A DNA stretch of 64,000 bases. It comes from Thecaphora thlaspeos (Eukaryota; Basidiomycota; Ustilaginomycetes; Urocystidales; Glomosporiaceae). Location: positions 248,001-312,000 of the forward strand of contig UWYS01000006.1 of the NCBI GenBank assembly GCA_900291925.1, written 5' to 3'. Below are positions 34,217-45,334 of this stretch, piece after piece (positions within the stretch are counted from its first letter, which is position 1; the number at the start of each line of letters is the position of its first letter). The position numbers and the translations under genes were made by a program. Below the pieces are notes generated by a model, which did not search any database, was not told where the DNA came from, and was given only the letters and a program-made list of their open reading frames with translations.

Positions 34217-35133
34217 GATGGCGGAGAGCGGGACCCTGCGTTCAGGGGACGGTTTGGGTGGTGTTTCGTGGATGAAGCTGTGGACGTGGTGCACAGGGTG
34301 CAGTCGAGGTGGTGCGATGCGGAGCGGTGTGGTTCGGCGAAGGGTGCGTGGCGGTGATGGTGGTGATGGTGGTGAGGAGCAAGGGGGTGCGTGGTGGCGA
34401 TGATGAGTATGACGATGACGACGAGGAAGGAGGTGCTGGCCCGCTGAGCCTGGGCGAGCTTAGACGCCCGTCGAGTTAGGCAGGGTGCGCTGCCCGCCCT
34501 TCACCCTGCTCGTCCAAGCACGGGCACAGGCAGGAAGAAAAGGCGGCGGCCGCGGCAGCCTCCGTCGTCCGACCGACCCTGGTGCGCACGTCCCCTTCCC
34601 CAAGCTCCCTGCTTCGCCGCTCGAGCGGCTGGCCTTTTCCCTGGCTTTCTTCCAATAAAGTCGGGCCACGCCCACCAGCGAGCAAGCCAGGCCGAGGCTT
34701 GACTCCAGCGATCACCACCACCACCACGCGTGCCCCCTTCTCGTGCGGCTTTCGAGCGTCGGCCCCGAATCCTTTTTCACGCTGTTGGCTGGCCTGTGCG
34801 GAGGCGGAGGCGGGAGGAACAAGGCGGCAGTCTGCCTGTCCCCAGGCCTGCAACCGCTCGCTCGCTCCCCTTCAGCAACGGCATCAACATCGCCCCCTCC
34901 TTCTTTAGTCACCGACTTCCATCATCACCATCCCCACGACCACCAGAGACGGCCTTCGCAGCAGGTATATCAGCGGCGTGCATCCTGAACAAAAGGGACC
35001 TGCCCATACCCTGGCCTCGTCCCTCTAGGCCTCCGCAGTCTGATCGCTGCGATTCGACGCGCATTCCTCCCGTCTTTCACCACTTACAGTGCCGACACTT
35101 TGCTCTGACCGACCATCCACCGCCAACTCTACC
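34217..35133. promoter_or_regulatory. Bidirectional upstream region, G3BP-like gene / SEY1
   Basis: A 917-bp interval between divergent starts. It contains 'ggtggtgatggtggtgatgg' repeats at about 34350-34375. No recognised regulatory motif. Confidence 0.45.
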
Positions 35134-37792
35134 ATGGAGCTCAACGTTGACAATGCCAGATCCATAGTGGCCCAGCAGCAGTCGGAGCTCGAACAGGCGC
35201 ATAAGCAGCAGATCCAGTCGCTTTCGTCCGATCCGCTCACAGCTTCAGGGTCCTCGTCCGCCGCACCCGTCGCAGCGACCGCCTCCAATGGTCTCGTTTC
35301 AACATCCGTAGCCATCGAGCAGAAGGCCGACCGTATGCAGCTGATCGACGACGAACAGGTCTTCAACAACGAGCAGTTTGGGCCCAAGCTGAAGGCATGG
35401 GGGCTCGAGGACGCAGGCTTCGGCTATGACCTTTGCGCCGTCCTCGGCTCGCAGTCGACGGGCAAGTCGACGCTGCTCAACAAGCTGTTTGGAACCAGCT
35501 TCGACGTCATGGATGAAAAGCAGCGCCGGCAGACCACAAAGGGCATCTGGATGTGCCGCGGTCTCAAGATGAACGTCCTCGTCATGGACGTCGAGGGCAC
35601 CGACGGACGCGAGCGCGGCGAAGACCAGGATTTTGAGCGCAAGTCGGCTCTGTTTTCGATGGCCTCGGCCGAGGTACTGATCGTCAACCTCTGGGAGCAT
35701 CAGGTCGGCCTATACCAGGGCGCCAACATGGGCCTGCTCAAGACGGTGTTCGAGGTCAACCTGGGCCTCTTCCAGGCGGGCAAGGCGAAGAGCCGCGCTG
35801 CCAAGGACAAGACGCTGCTCCTCTTCGTGATCCGCGACCACGTCGGCGCGACGCCGCTGGAGAACCTGCAGGCGACCATTATGGCCGACCTCAATAAGAT
35901 CTGGGACTCGCTCTCGAAGCCTGAGGGCCTTGAGTCGAGCCAGATCTCCGACTTCTTCGACTTCATGTTCACCACGCTCCCTCACAAGATCCTTCTTCCA
36001 GCCGAGTTCGACCGAGCTGTCGACAGGCTGCGGACGCGTTTCGTCGACCCCAAGGATCCCAACTTTGTCTTCCGCACCGAGTACCACAAGCGCATCCCGG
36101 CCGATGGCCTACCCCACTATCTCAACAGCATCTGGGAGCAGGTCATGACGAACAAGGACCTCGACCTTCCGACGCAGCAGGAGCTGCTGGCCCAATTCCG
36201 GTGCGACGAGATCGCGAACGCCGCTTTTGCCAACTTTGCCGGAGAGGTCAAGAGCTTCCGCAAGCCCATCGAGTCTGGGTCGGTGCTCGAGACGCTCGGA
36301 GCTGACATGGCGCTACATCGGGGCAGCGCGCTCGCCAAGTTCGACAAGAATGCCGGCCGCTACCACCAGGAGGTTTACAAGCGAAAGCGGATCGATCTAC
36401 TCGAGAAGCTCAACGGCGCGCTCTCGCCCTTCTTCCTCGGCCAGCTCAAGAACCTCCACAGGCTGATCCTCTCGACATTCAAGGCGAGCGTGCTCGAGCG
36501 CATGCGCAACGAGGCTAACTACGACTTTGGCGAGGTGGTCCGCAGCGAAAAGGAGCGCGCACAGGTCAGATTCGGGACCGCCGCCAAGCTCGTTCTGCTC
36601 GCCGACACCGACTGGACGGTGAACGAGGAGGAGGCGCAGCTCGAGGAGGAGATCCAGAGCATCGCCGACACGATGCGCGTCGAGGAGACGAAGAAGATGG
36701 TGGCCCAGATCGAGCGCAACGTAAAGAAGGGCCTCGCCGAGCCCGTGGAGCTGGCGCTCAACAAGCCGAGCGAGACGATGTGGGACGAGGTGCTCGAAAC
36801 ATTCCGAGCTGTCCTCGAGCAGGCCGAGGTGACCTACTTGCGCAAAGCGAAGAGCTTCAACTGCACCGACGACGAGAACGCTGCGGCGCTGATCGCGCTG
36901 CGCCGGAAGTCGTGGCTCTCGCTGCGGGCAAAGGTGGACGAGCAGACGGCCGACACAGTGCTGGCCGCCAAGCTGCGGGGCAGCTTCGAGGACCGCTTCC
37001 GCTACGACGACAACGGCGTGCCGCGGGTGTGGAAGCCCGAGGACGACATTGACGGCGCCTACCAGAAGGCACGGGACGAGGTGAGTTGGCGGGTGGTTGA
37101 CTGGAACCCTGTCGGCAGGAGGACCTTGACTGACTATTTGCTACGGTCCTTTTCATCTCTCGCTGCTCCCGCTGCCGCTGCTGGTTTGCGACGAACAACA
37201 GACGCTCGCGCTAATCCCGCTCTACGCCAAGGTCGCGCCCAAGGACGACTCGCTGGCCGTCTCGCTGCCGTCGACGTCTGACGACCCGGCATCCCAGGCG
37301 GCCGTCGACCGCGGCGAGGAGGAGGAGTTCGACTTTGCCTCGACGCTCGCCGTCTTTTCCGAAGCGCGCAAGGTGGACATTGGGACGCGCTTACGCAAGG
37401 AGGCGGATGCGCTGTACGTCGAGGCAAAGCGGTCGACGGTGTCGAGCATCGCGCAGGTGCCGCTGTGGATGTACGGCGTGATGCTGGTGCTCGGGTGGAA
37501 CGAGATGATGGCGGTGCTGCGGTCGCCCATCTACTTTGCCTTCCTACTGGTCTGCCTGGCGAGCGCGTACGTGGTGTGGACGCTCAACCTGGGCGGACCG
37601 CTGACGAGCGTGACCAAGGCGGTGGGGAGGGAGGTACACCGTCTGGCCGATGAGCAGCTGCGACAGCACTTCAGCCAGCAGCTGCCCCGGCCGCAGGTGC
37701 TCGAGGAAAGGCACAGCAGCACCAACAGCAGCAGGGTCGTTGGTGGCGGTGGAGGCGGCGAAGAGATTGAGCTGGAGAAGACGGCGCTGTAG
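35134..37792 (+). CDS. SEY1: Sey1/RHD3-type dynamin-like GTPase (ER fusion)
   Basis: Two exons (35134-37080, 37202-37792), phase 0, give 846 codons (845 residues). Sey1 is the fungal atlastin counterpart that drives homotypic fusion of ER tubules. The P-loop 'GSQSTGKST' is at residues 105-113, the switch/G3 motif is '[20 protein letters not shown]', and the G4 'RDH' follows 'TLLLFVI'. A helical bundle leads to two closely spaced membrane segments near the C-terminus ('[20 protein letters not shown]' and '[20 protein letters not shown]'), both in exon 2, then an amphipathic-type tail. Length and order match the family (about 780-880 residues). 'accATGg' at 35134 is the chosen start. Confidence 0.95.
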
Positions 37793-38470
37793 TGCGGTAC
37801 ATGCCGAGCGGACGATGGATCCGGCCGTTGCTTGCCCTCACCGACGACGACGACCCATACCGGGGGCGTCCCCCCGGGATACCTGAGCTTCTGGCTGTGT
37901 GACTGCTATCACGATACATACAATACAGCCGCGCAATGAAACGAGACGAGACGACTCTTACGAGGACTTGGCATCTGGACTCTGCTTTATCTGGCCTGTG
38001 GGGTGCGTGAAGGATGCTCTGGACGGCGCGGAAGGAACGCGGCGGCGGCTGCGGCGGCTCGAGGCCATGGTCGAGGATCAGCGGCTGGCGACTGTTGGGG
38101 ACAGCCTGGCTAGCGTGTTTCTTTTTGGGGGGAAAGCGACGTTTGGACGGAGACGATGTGACGACGCATCCAGCTGCTCAGCTGTTTTTGCTTCTGCACA
38201 AGATGACCCAGCGCACCCTGCATGACCTGACTTTCCCGCTCGCTTCATCCGATGCGACAGGCTAGCCCGTCCCGGCTAGCCCTAGCCCGTCCCGGCTAGC
38301 CCTAGCCAGTCACGGCTAGCAAGGGGGGCAATGGACGAGAGTCGTGCCCGGCCCTACCGAAAATGCTTGCACCCTGCTCGCAGCTTTCGACTTGCCCCTC
38401 CGACCACCATCACCGTCGTCCATGTATTCGACTTCCCCAATTTTAGTCTCGACTCGACCCGCGGCAAACG
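37793..38470. other. Intergenic region SEY1 to NADH dehydrogenase pseudogene
   Basis: About 680 bp holding the SEY1 3' end and three 20-bp repeats (38261-38320). No gene seen. Confidence 0.45.
38261..38320. repeat. Three tandem 20-bp units with internal inverted repeats
   Basis: Units 'cctagcccgtcccggctagc' occur at 38261, 38281 and 38301. The first differs at its first base and the third at two internal bases. Each unit contains ctagcc and its reverse complement ggctag, so each can form a short hairpin or bind a symmetric factor. Confidence 0.9.
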
Positions 38471-40464
38471 ATGTCTTCTCTACGCCTTGCCAAATCGCCA
38501 TCGCTCTTGCACAAGAGCGTCGCAGCCCGGCCGCTCTCGTGGCACACCACCGCCCGTTTCCTCCAGGCTACCGAGGGACAGGCTTTTGCGCCCACCACAC
38601 CCCATTCGACTCAAGGAGGCGGGAGGCAAAAGCTCGTCGTCCTCGGTAGCGCTGGGGTGGTTTCACCTTTCTAAAGAAACTCGACAGGGTGAGTTGGTCA
38701 CGCTGTCCCAAGCGCGTAATATTGGTGGCGAAACGATAGAGAATTTCGAGACTGACGAGAATCGATGACAATTACGAAACGTTGCATCCGGCAGAGCAAA
38801 TACGACGTCACGCTCGTCTCGCCCATCAGTGAGCGGACGATGAGGGGGTAGTGGACGATACAAGGATGCTTCAAGCTGAGCGACTGACAAGAAGCCCCAC
38901 CTCCATCATACAGCTTACTTCTCCTTTACGCCATTACTGGCGCAGGCCTCGGTGGGGACATGGGATGTGAGTAGTAGCAACACTAGGCGGCCGGCTTGGA
39001 GCAAGAACCTCGTGATGCAGACAAGGCAGTCACTCATTCTTCTTAGCACCTCGCTCCTAGCCCCCTTATCCCAACAGTTTTGCGACTTTGTCAACCGCCG
39101 TCTCACCCTGACTCCTGCGCAAGGCATCTCGGTCGCGTCCGCCGACCCTTTTGAACGTCCTTCCTCGTCCACCACCTCGCCACCTTCGGAGGCTCTGCAA
39201 AAGGGGTCCGAGTACACGATCCCCTACGACAAGCTGATCATTTCCATCGGATCGTACAGCCAGACCTTTGACACGTCCGGAGTTAAAGAGCATGCGTGGT
39301 TCCTCAAGGATGCCAAGGATGCAAGGGCGATCAGGTGGAGGATCACCGAGCTGCTCGAGCAGGCGTCGTTCCCGTGGTGGACGGACGAGTAGCGGAGGAA
39401 GATGCTGAGCTTTGTCGTCGTTGGAGGCGGACCTACTGGGTCAGAATGGGCGGCTGAGCTGCACAATCTGGTACGTAATCATCCATCCCTGCCCGGTCCT
39501 GGTTCCGCCTACCTTCCAACCTTCCAACGCACCATTCTGACCCCCCTCCCCACCTGACCCTCTCTTAACCGCCACCCTACAGGTCCAGGCAGAAATCAAG
39601 GCCCACTTCTCCTCTCTCAACCCACTCATCACCATCCACCTGCTCGACGCCGGCTCTGGCATCCTCTCATCTTTCGACAAGTCACTCTCTGACTACGCCA
39701 TGCGTAAATTCCGACGAGACGGGATGGACATCCGACTCAAGCAAAAGATTCTCCGCGTCGAGACACACCACTTCGTCATCGCCGACAACGAATCCGGGGG
39801 CGAGACCACGTTGCCATTTGGCCTGTTGGTCTGGTCTACGGGTGTGAAGCCACACCGTTGACGGAACAACTCGCTGGAATCGAGAAGGACGAAGAGACGA
39901 AATCCATCTTGACGGATAGATGGTTGCGCGTTCTACCGCTCGACAGTGACGGGGTGAGGGGGGAGGTTTTTGCATTGGGCGATTGTGCCATTGTGAAAGA
40001 CGACCTTCTCCCCGCCACAGCTCAAGTGGCGAGTCAGAAAGCAGGATACCTCGCGAGACTTCAACAATCCCACGCAGCTCGACCTTCTCACCACCGCCAC
40101 CACCGCCGGTTCGTCTTCACCGGACGAAATGAAAGGTAGAGTGAAACCGTTCAAGTATTCCAACAGGGGCGCAATGGCCAGTATAGGAAGAGCAAAAGCT
40201 CTCATCGACCTACCGAATGCAAAAGGAGCTGGCTTCTTGGCGTGGGTAGGATGGAGAGGGGCCTATACGTTGATGAGGTGAGTTTATCGTCCTCCCTCCG
40301 TCCTTCCCCCCCATTATCTTTGGGAGGTGAGGAGAAAGCGAAACTGACATCGTACGGTATTCCTTGTGGCGAGATCTGGTAGTATGACGTGGCGAAACAG
40401 ACTCGCAGTGCTGTTTACTTGGTTCCTCAACATGCTCTTCGGTCGAGACCTGTCGCGCTTCTGA
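38471..40464 (+). pseudogene. Broken type II (alternative, NDE-type) NADH:ubiquinone dehydrogenase
   Basis: Intact splice sites outline exons 38471-38688, 38795-38828, 38914-39470, 39583-40277 and 40383-40464. The family sequence is clear: a presequence-like start ('MSSLRLAKSPSLLHKSVAAR'), 'KLVVLGS', 'KYDVTLVSP', 'TYFSFTPLLAQASVGTW', 'YDKLIISIGSYSQTF', 'FVVVGGGPTGSEWAAEL', 'VFALGDCAIV', 'QVASQKAGYLA', and the terminal 'MLFGRDLSRF'. The reading frame is broken several times. One base seems to be missing in the FAD-binding Gly motif at about 38650-38655. There is an in-frame TAG at 39390-39392 between 'TDE' and 'RRKMLSF'. Another one-base loss lies at about 39855-39860 after 'GVKPH', and a further frame change near 40050. 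Functional relatives pass electrons from NADH to ubiquinone at the inner mitochondrial membrane without pumping protons. Neighbouring genes are intact, which argues against general sequencing error. Confidence 0.78.
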
Positions 40465-40774
40465 GCGGTTCGTCTGGCTTGTCGTCGCACCTTGCCTTCT
40501 GCCGGGTTCGAACGTGAGCGATGCTGGACAACGATGACGATGACGTTCACTCCACCGGACGGACGCGCGGACTGGACGACTACCTATTCGCTCGTTCGAC
40601 CCATCGTCTTCACGAGGTTGGGACGGATCGTCGACGCTTCCGCCTCTCCACGTCGAATGGCACCGCCACTCGTGTCGCTTCCGGATAGATTATTGCATGC
40701 ACCGCACGACATTCGATTGAGCATCTACTCCTCGATCCTCGCTCCATCCCGTATCACCGCCGGCCTCCGCAGCA
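40465..40774. other. Convergent intergenic region
   Basis: About 310 bp between the NADH dehydrogenase pseudogene and the Ldb17/Dip1 stop. Nothing recognisable. Confidence 0.4.
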
Positions 40775-43700
40775 TCACCCGATCCTAGCCGCCGCCATCT
40801 GTCTGAGCAGATGATTATTCCGTTCCTGGACCAGTTCATCGTCGAGATCCGGCTCCTCCTCCCGTCTCCCATTGCTCCACGACGACGGTCCCGTTCCCGG
40901 TTCCGTCGCGACGCGCATGTGATGTCCACGCTGCGTTGCGTACTCGTCGGTCGCCGCGCCGACACCGGCGTGGTGGCTCTTTGGCGTACCGCTCCGACTC
41001 GATGCTGCCGTGACGGTAAAGTTCCGAATGCCTGGTTTCAGCCCACGATCGGGAGGGGGCGGAGGTGGACGGCGCCGACGAGTCGATGACGAGAAAGGGG
41101 TGGAGGATGTGTTGGACATCGTGGTCGCTTCGTGTTCTAGGTGGTGGTATGCCGTCGAGATGGCTGGTTCGGCGGCAGTGGCAACGGCAGCAGCGGCGCT
41201 AGTATCTGTACTGGCGCGCTGCGGATGGGACGCCACCGCAGCGTTATCGCCGCCGGGAGCCGGCAATGGCCCGCGACAGACGGCTACCCCCGGTTCGGAG
41301 GACGACGTGTGGAGTGCCCAACGGGCTTGTCGATCTATCGACGACGAGCCGGTCAGCGACGGCGGTTCCGGCGGTCGACGACGCTGTAGCGGCGTGCCTC
41401 CCAACGAGGCCGTCGAGCTGGTCAACCGCGGCGATCCCCCCAGTCCCGCCGACCCGGTGTCGGACTGGTCGTTCAGCGAGATCGAAGAGCTGCGCGACTC
41501 TGTCCGCGGACCCGGCGCTTCGTAACGTATCGTCAAGTCTGATCCTTCGCGCTCGCCGTTGGAAGCGGCACGAACATGAAGGCTGGGAAGTCCTCGACCG
41601 ATCCTCGACCTGCCATCCTGATGCCCCGCTTGCCACGACGACGATGACGACGATGAGACTTCGTCGGTCTCGTCTAGCCGCTGACCGAGGCTCGCTGCTT
41701 GGAGGTATTCGTAGGTGCTCTCCGACGAGAGGGGCGAGCCGAAACGCGGCGGGTGGCTGATGGCCTCGGTGCTGGAGTGGTGCAGGTACGGATGGTGCGT
41801 CGTCGTCGGAGCCACCTCCCCGGTTGCCGATGACGTCGACGACAGCGTCCGTTTTGCGGACCTCGCTGGTACGTCAGCCATATGGGCGTGCCACGAGGAA
41901 GCGTTAGACATTGCGTCGGACCCCTCATCGTCATCGACTGCTACCGCCGGGTCCAGTGAGTCGATACGCGGCGGCGTGGGGGGCGCCGACTTGGCCGACA
42001 CCACCCGACGGTATGCGACCGGGTGACTCGATGGCGTCCCTCTCGCGTCCGCTCCCGCATCACAGCCTGCTGTCTTTGGATTCGAGAGGGACAGCACTCG
42101 TTTGCTGCGCGACCGCGCTTGGCCCGGTACCACCAGCGAGGACGAGCGCACATCGCCGCCCGAGGAAGAGGACGCGGAGTCGGCCGGCGAGATCGGCGAC
42201 GACAACGAAGCTCCGTCGATCGGCGACAGCTGCGGTTCGGATTCGTCTCTGGCGTGTGCGACCTTGGCGGCGTCGGCGACGTCGGAAGCCTTGCTCGTCT
42301 CGATCTTCGTGCTCAGCATGGGCAAACCTTCGCTCGTGACGCCGCTCTCCATCTTCTTTGCCTTTGTCTTGCCGCCGCCGATAGGCGCGACGGTCGCGAC
42401 GCTCGAAATGCCGTCGAGCTTGTCGAGCTCGACGCACCACTCGGCTCTCAGGCACCGGTCGACCAGGCGCCGAGTGGTGGCACCGATCTCGCGGAGGTGA
42501 CCATGTGAGACGAGGCCGACGAGCAGCCTTCGGATCTGTGGGCGCTTGTATGGATACGTGCACAGCTGGGTATTCGTGAGCAGCGGATGGAGGACGCGCA
42601 AGTAGGTGTGGCGGAGCGACTCGCTTTCGTCGGGAAGGTCGGAGAGTTCGCGGATAAAGATGTCGACGAGCACCTTGAGGTCGTTTGTGTAAAAGTAGCA
42701 GGCCGTCTCCTTTGTGGTGAAGAGGAGGTAGAGGAGCTTGAGAATGAGCAGCTGCATGCAGAGGTCCTCCTTGTTGGAGCTCGAGGCGCGGTTGAGCATA
42801 AAGATGAGGTTCTCGCCAAACGTCTTAGAGGCATTAAGGCGCGACTTGAGGACGTCCATGACGATGTTGATCGGCCGCGTCCCCGTCAGAGGTGCCGAGT
42901 CGCCGCCGCCGCTGCCGCCGCCGTCGGGACCTGTAGCGTTGCTGGCACTAGCGGCGATGCCCAATACCATGTACTGCTCGTTGATCGAAGCGATTAGCTT
43001 GATCAGTTGATAATTGAAGCGCTCGTCGTGGTGGAGGCGGGTGTCTTCGACGAGGTCAAAGAGGTGATTGATGAAGCGCTCGTCGAACGCCTTGAGGTGC
43101 GACGGCTCGAGCTTCTGGACGCGGCAGATCTCGTACAGCATCTGGACCGCCTTGTCGCGCAGGCTGACCTGGCGGGCCAGCTGCTTCGAGGCCGAGGTGG
43201 ACGGGCCCTGGCTGGTCGTTGACCTGGAGGCCGCACGAGGCGCCGATCGATCTGGCTGTGACGCATCGTGTTGAACCTGTCGGTGCCAGTCAGCTCCGGT
43301 CCAGCCTACGGGCGCATCGTCATGCTGCAAAGGGCCGATCTTGGCCTCGGCCTGAGCAGCATAGGAGCCGGCCCAGATCTGGTGGACCAAGCGGTGGAGG
43401 AAGGCACGGATGCCGGCAAAGGAGACCGAGGTGGCTGAGGCCTGCAGCGCCTTGTAGGTATCGGGGTAGGTTTCACCGTACTGGAGGACGAGCTCGTAGG
43501 AGAGGAGAATGACGGGGATGGAAGTGGCGGTCTGGACGATCTTGACGGCCTTTTCGACGAGGTAGTGGCGCATGGGCATGGCGCCCGGCCGTGCGAGCGT
43601 GGCGGGATCGTCACGGAGGACGAGGGAGTCAAAGAGGCGGTGTATGGCGTAGTCCTGGTTGTACTGGCCGCTCAAGTTGTCGTCGAAGCAGTAATCGCAG

Positions 43701-43870
43701 AGGGCGAGGAAGCTCTGGAGTACGAGGGCGGCGTGCTCCCTCCTCTGGTCTTCGTCGGAGGCGGCGGCGCCATTGCTGGCTGCGGCTGGTGGCTGGTCGA
43801 GGAGCTCGTCGAGCTCTGCCCAGAACTGCTGCGGTGTGGCGATGTGGGTGTAGGTGGCAAAAGGGTCCAT
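40775..43870 (-). CDS. LDB17: Ldb17/Dip1/SPIN90-family actin regulator
   Basis: A single uninterrupted frame of 1031 residues. About residues 1-500 match the SPIN90/Ldb17 leucine-rich helical domain. Visible blocks are 'LALCDYCFDDNLSG', 'RLFDSLVLRDD', 'LIKLIASINEQYMVLG', 'LKLLYLLFTTKETACYFYTN' followed at once by 'DLKVLVDIFIRELSDLPDE', and 'LRHTYLRVLHPLLTNTQL'. Fission-yeast Dip1 uses this domain to activate Arp2/3 and seed linear actin filaments at endocytic sites; budding-yeast Ldb17 regulates endocytosis. The C-terminal half is disordered, Ser-rich, with Pro runs ('RRRPPPPPPDRG') that could bind SH3 proteins. The start at 43870 sits just before the conserved 'FATYTHIATPQQFWAELDEL'. Convergent with the pseudogene. 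Confidence 0.87.
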   Translation of the reverse strand: MDPFATYTHIATPQQFWAELDELLDQPPAAASNGAAASDEDQRREHAALVLQSFLALCDYCFDDNLSGQYNQDYAIHRLFDSLVLRDDPATLARPGAMPMRHYLVEKAVKIVQTATSIPVILLSYELVLQYGETYPDTYKALQASATSVSFAGIRAFLHRLVHQIWAGSYAAQAEAKIGPLQHDDAPVGWTGADWHRQVQHDASQPDRSAPRAASRSTTSQGPSTSASKQLARQVSLRDKAVQMLYEICRVQKLEPSHLKAFDERFINHLFDLVEDTRLHHDERFNYQLIKLIASINEQYMVLGIAASASNATGPDGGGSGGGDSAPLTGTRPINIVMDVLKSRLNASKTFGENLIFMLNRASSSNKEDLCMQLLILKLLYLLFTTKETACYFYTNDLKVLVDIFIRELSDLPDESESLRHTYLRVLHPLLTNTQLCTYPYKRPQIRRLLVGLVSHGHLREIGATTRRLVDRCLRAEWCVELDKLDGISSVATVAPIGGGKTKAKKMESGVTSEGLPMLSTKIETSKASDVADAAKVAHARDESEPQLSPIDGASLSSPISPADSASSSSGGDVRSSSLVVPGQARSRSKRVLSLSNPKTAGCDAGADARGTPSSHPVAYRRVVSAKSAPPTPPRIDSLDPAVAVDDDEGSDAMSNASSWHAHMADVPARSAKRTLSSTSSATGEVAPTTTHHPYLHHSSTEAISHPPRFGSPLSSESTYEYLQAASLGQRLDETDEVSSSSSSSWQAGHQDGRSRIGRGLPSLHVRAASNGEREGSDLTIRYEAPGPRTESRSSSISLNDQSDTGSAGLGGSPRLTSSTASLGGTPLQRRRPPEPPSLTGSSSIDRQARWALHTSSSEPGVAVCRGPLPAPGGDNAAVASHPQRASTDTSAAAAVATAAEPAISTAYHHLEHEATTMSNTSSTPFSSSTRRRRPPPPPPDRGLKPGIRNFTVTAASSRSGTPKSHHAGVGAATDEYATQRGHHMRVATEPGTGPSSWSNGRREEEPDLDDELVQERNNHLLRQMAAARIG

Positions 43871-43887
43871 GATCGGTCAGCGAGGCT

Positions 43888-43915
43888 TGCGTGCGTGCGT
43901 GCGTGCGTGCGTGCG
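43888..43915. repeat. Tetranucleotide repeat (tgcg)7
   Basis: About seven copies of 'tgcg' start 18 bp upstream of the Ldb17/Dip1 start codon, so they lie in its probable leader. Confidence 0.85.
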
Positions 43916-44675
43916 ATCAGGCTGCCATTGATCGTCGATGGGAGACGCAGCTGGAGACAGTGGCCAGTGGAAGGGAGGGATGATCGCAAGCCGGCTGGAT
44001 GGCTGGATGGCTGGATGGCTGCTGGACGTTTCAATGGAAAGACATTGGCAGCAAAGGGACGAGTCGGGACGCCTCCAGTGGATGCGAGGGTGGAAAGAGC
44101 GCCGAGAAGGGCAGTGGCGAGCTGGGCGATGGAGAGAAGGCCCTACGGGAAGTGAGCGCTAACGAGGAAGGGTGTGTGTGGGGATGAGGGTTGCAGGGCG
44201 TGGCACCCGGACGGTAGCTCAGCTCGCCCCTCGCACTCCACACACATGCCGCACGGTAGTGTGAGTGGCCTCGGCTTACGCTCGCGCCCCAGGCCAGAGC
44301 CCGCCGTAATGCGCTTTGATGTGATGACGAGGCAGGCGCCGCGCCATTTCCAACTTCCGCAGCCAGCGCGCTCCCTCATGCGCCGTGCGCCCTCACCCGC
44401 CAGAGCGAGCCAGCCATGCACCAACGTCCAAACGCTGCAGCGGGCACAGGCCAACCTCGTAGGCGTCGCCCTAAGGCATCAGATGGTCGATTCGAGAGAG
44501 TCTACGTCATCGGAAACAAGTACAAAACCGCGCTGGCACCGGGTCGGGCTGAAAACCGCGCTGACTACATCGAGCCTCGACGACCGCCTCGGCGACACAG
44601 GGCAATCGGGACCATGTGGGGTTTAGAAGCTGGGGGTGCAAGGGCAAGAAGAGGAAGAAGAGGAAAACGATAATG

Positions 44676-44698
44676 ATCATCATCATCATCATCATCAT
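44676..44698. repeat. Trinucleotide repeat (atc)n
   Basis: Roughly 7.7 uninterrupted copies of 'atc'. No coding context. Confidence 0.9.
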
Positions 44699-45334
44699 GA
44701 GACGTGCGGGAGCGCTAGAAGACAACGGGTCACGCTGACGTAGTCGGTCGGCCAGCGGACAGCTTCGTACACAATCGCCTTGGCAAAGATCCTCAGGGGA
44801 GTCTCAAACGCGGTGGCCAATCACCAACGACGCGGTGAGAAGGAGATGCAGGCCTCCGCAACGGGCTCGACTGCTCCGGTTTGTGAGCACAGAGTCGTTG
44901 CCTAAGCTGGTATCCAAAGATGCGCCGCGTCCGCCGTCGATCAACGGCAAAACGAAGAGGGCACAGGTGCGCAACCAAGTGGCTGGGGGCGCCCTGGCCG
45001 CGACCGTGAATGTTTCAAATAACGGGGAAAGATGATGAAGCTCTGGAGACGTAATGCTGATGGTGTTGGAAGAATGCGTTGGTAGTGTGTTGCCGGACAG
45101 TGAGCCGAGAGGTTGTGGAGAAGAGATGCATGCATGCGAGTCGACGGTCGGCGCAGAATGCTGGAGATCAAGGGGACGTTGCGTCCAGAGAGATCGAAAG
45201 GGGCCAGGAAAGCCGTGCGGTGGTCGGTTCCGGTCGAAGTCGACAAGACCAACGGAGCCGTCGACAGAGCGACGAGCAGACCAGCAGCGAGGCCAATACG
45301 ACGGGGCAGACCGTGGAGATGTCTTACCGCCCGC

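Larger units (their letters stand above)
43871..45334. other. Intergenic region, Ldb17/Dip1 start to HSP20-domain gene end
   Basis: About 1.46 kb with no supportable gene. It contains simple repeats: (tgcg)7 at 43888-43915, three 'ggctggat' units at about 43992-44020 and (atc)n at 44676-44698. The 5' end must hold the Ldb17/Dip1 promoter. Confidence 0.5.

Noticed and set aside
40495..40520. B-box-like 'gggttcgaacg'
   Set aside because: The upstream 60 bases cannot form tRNA arms.
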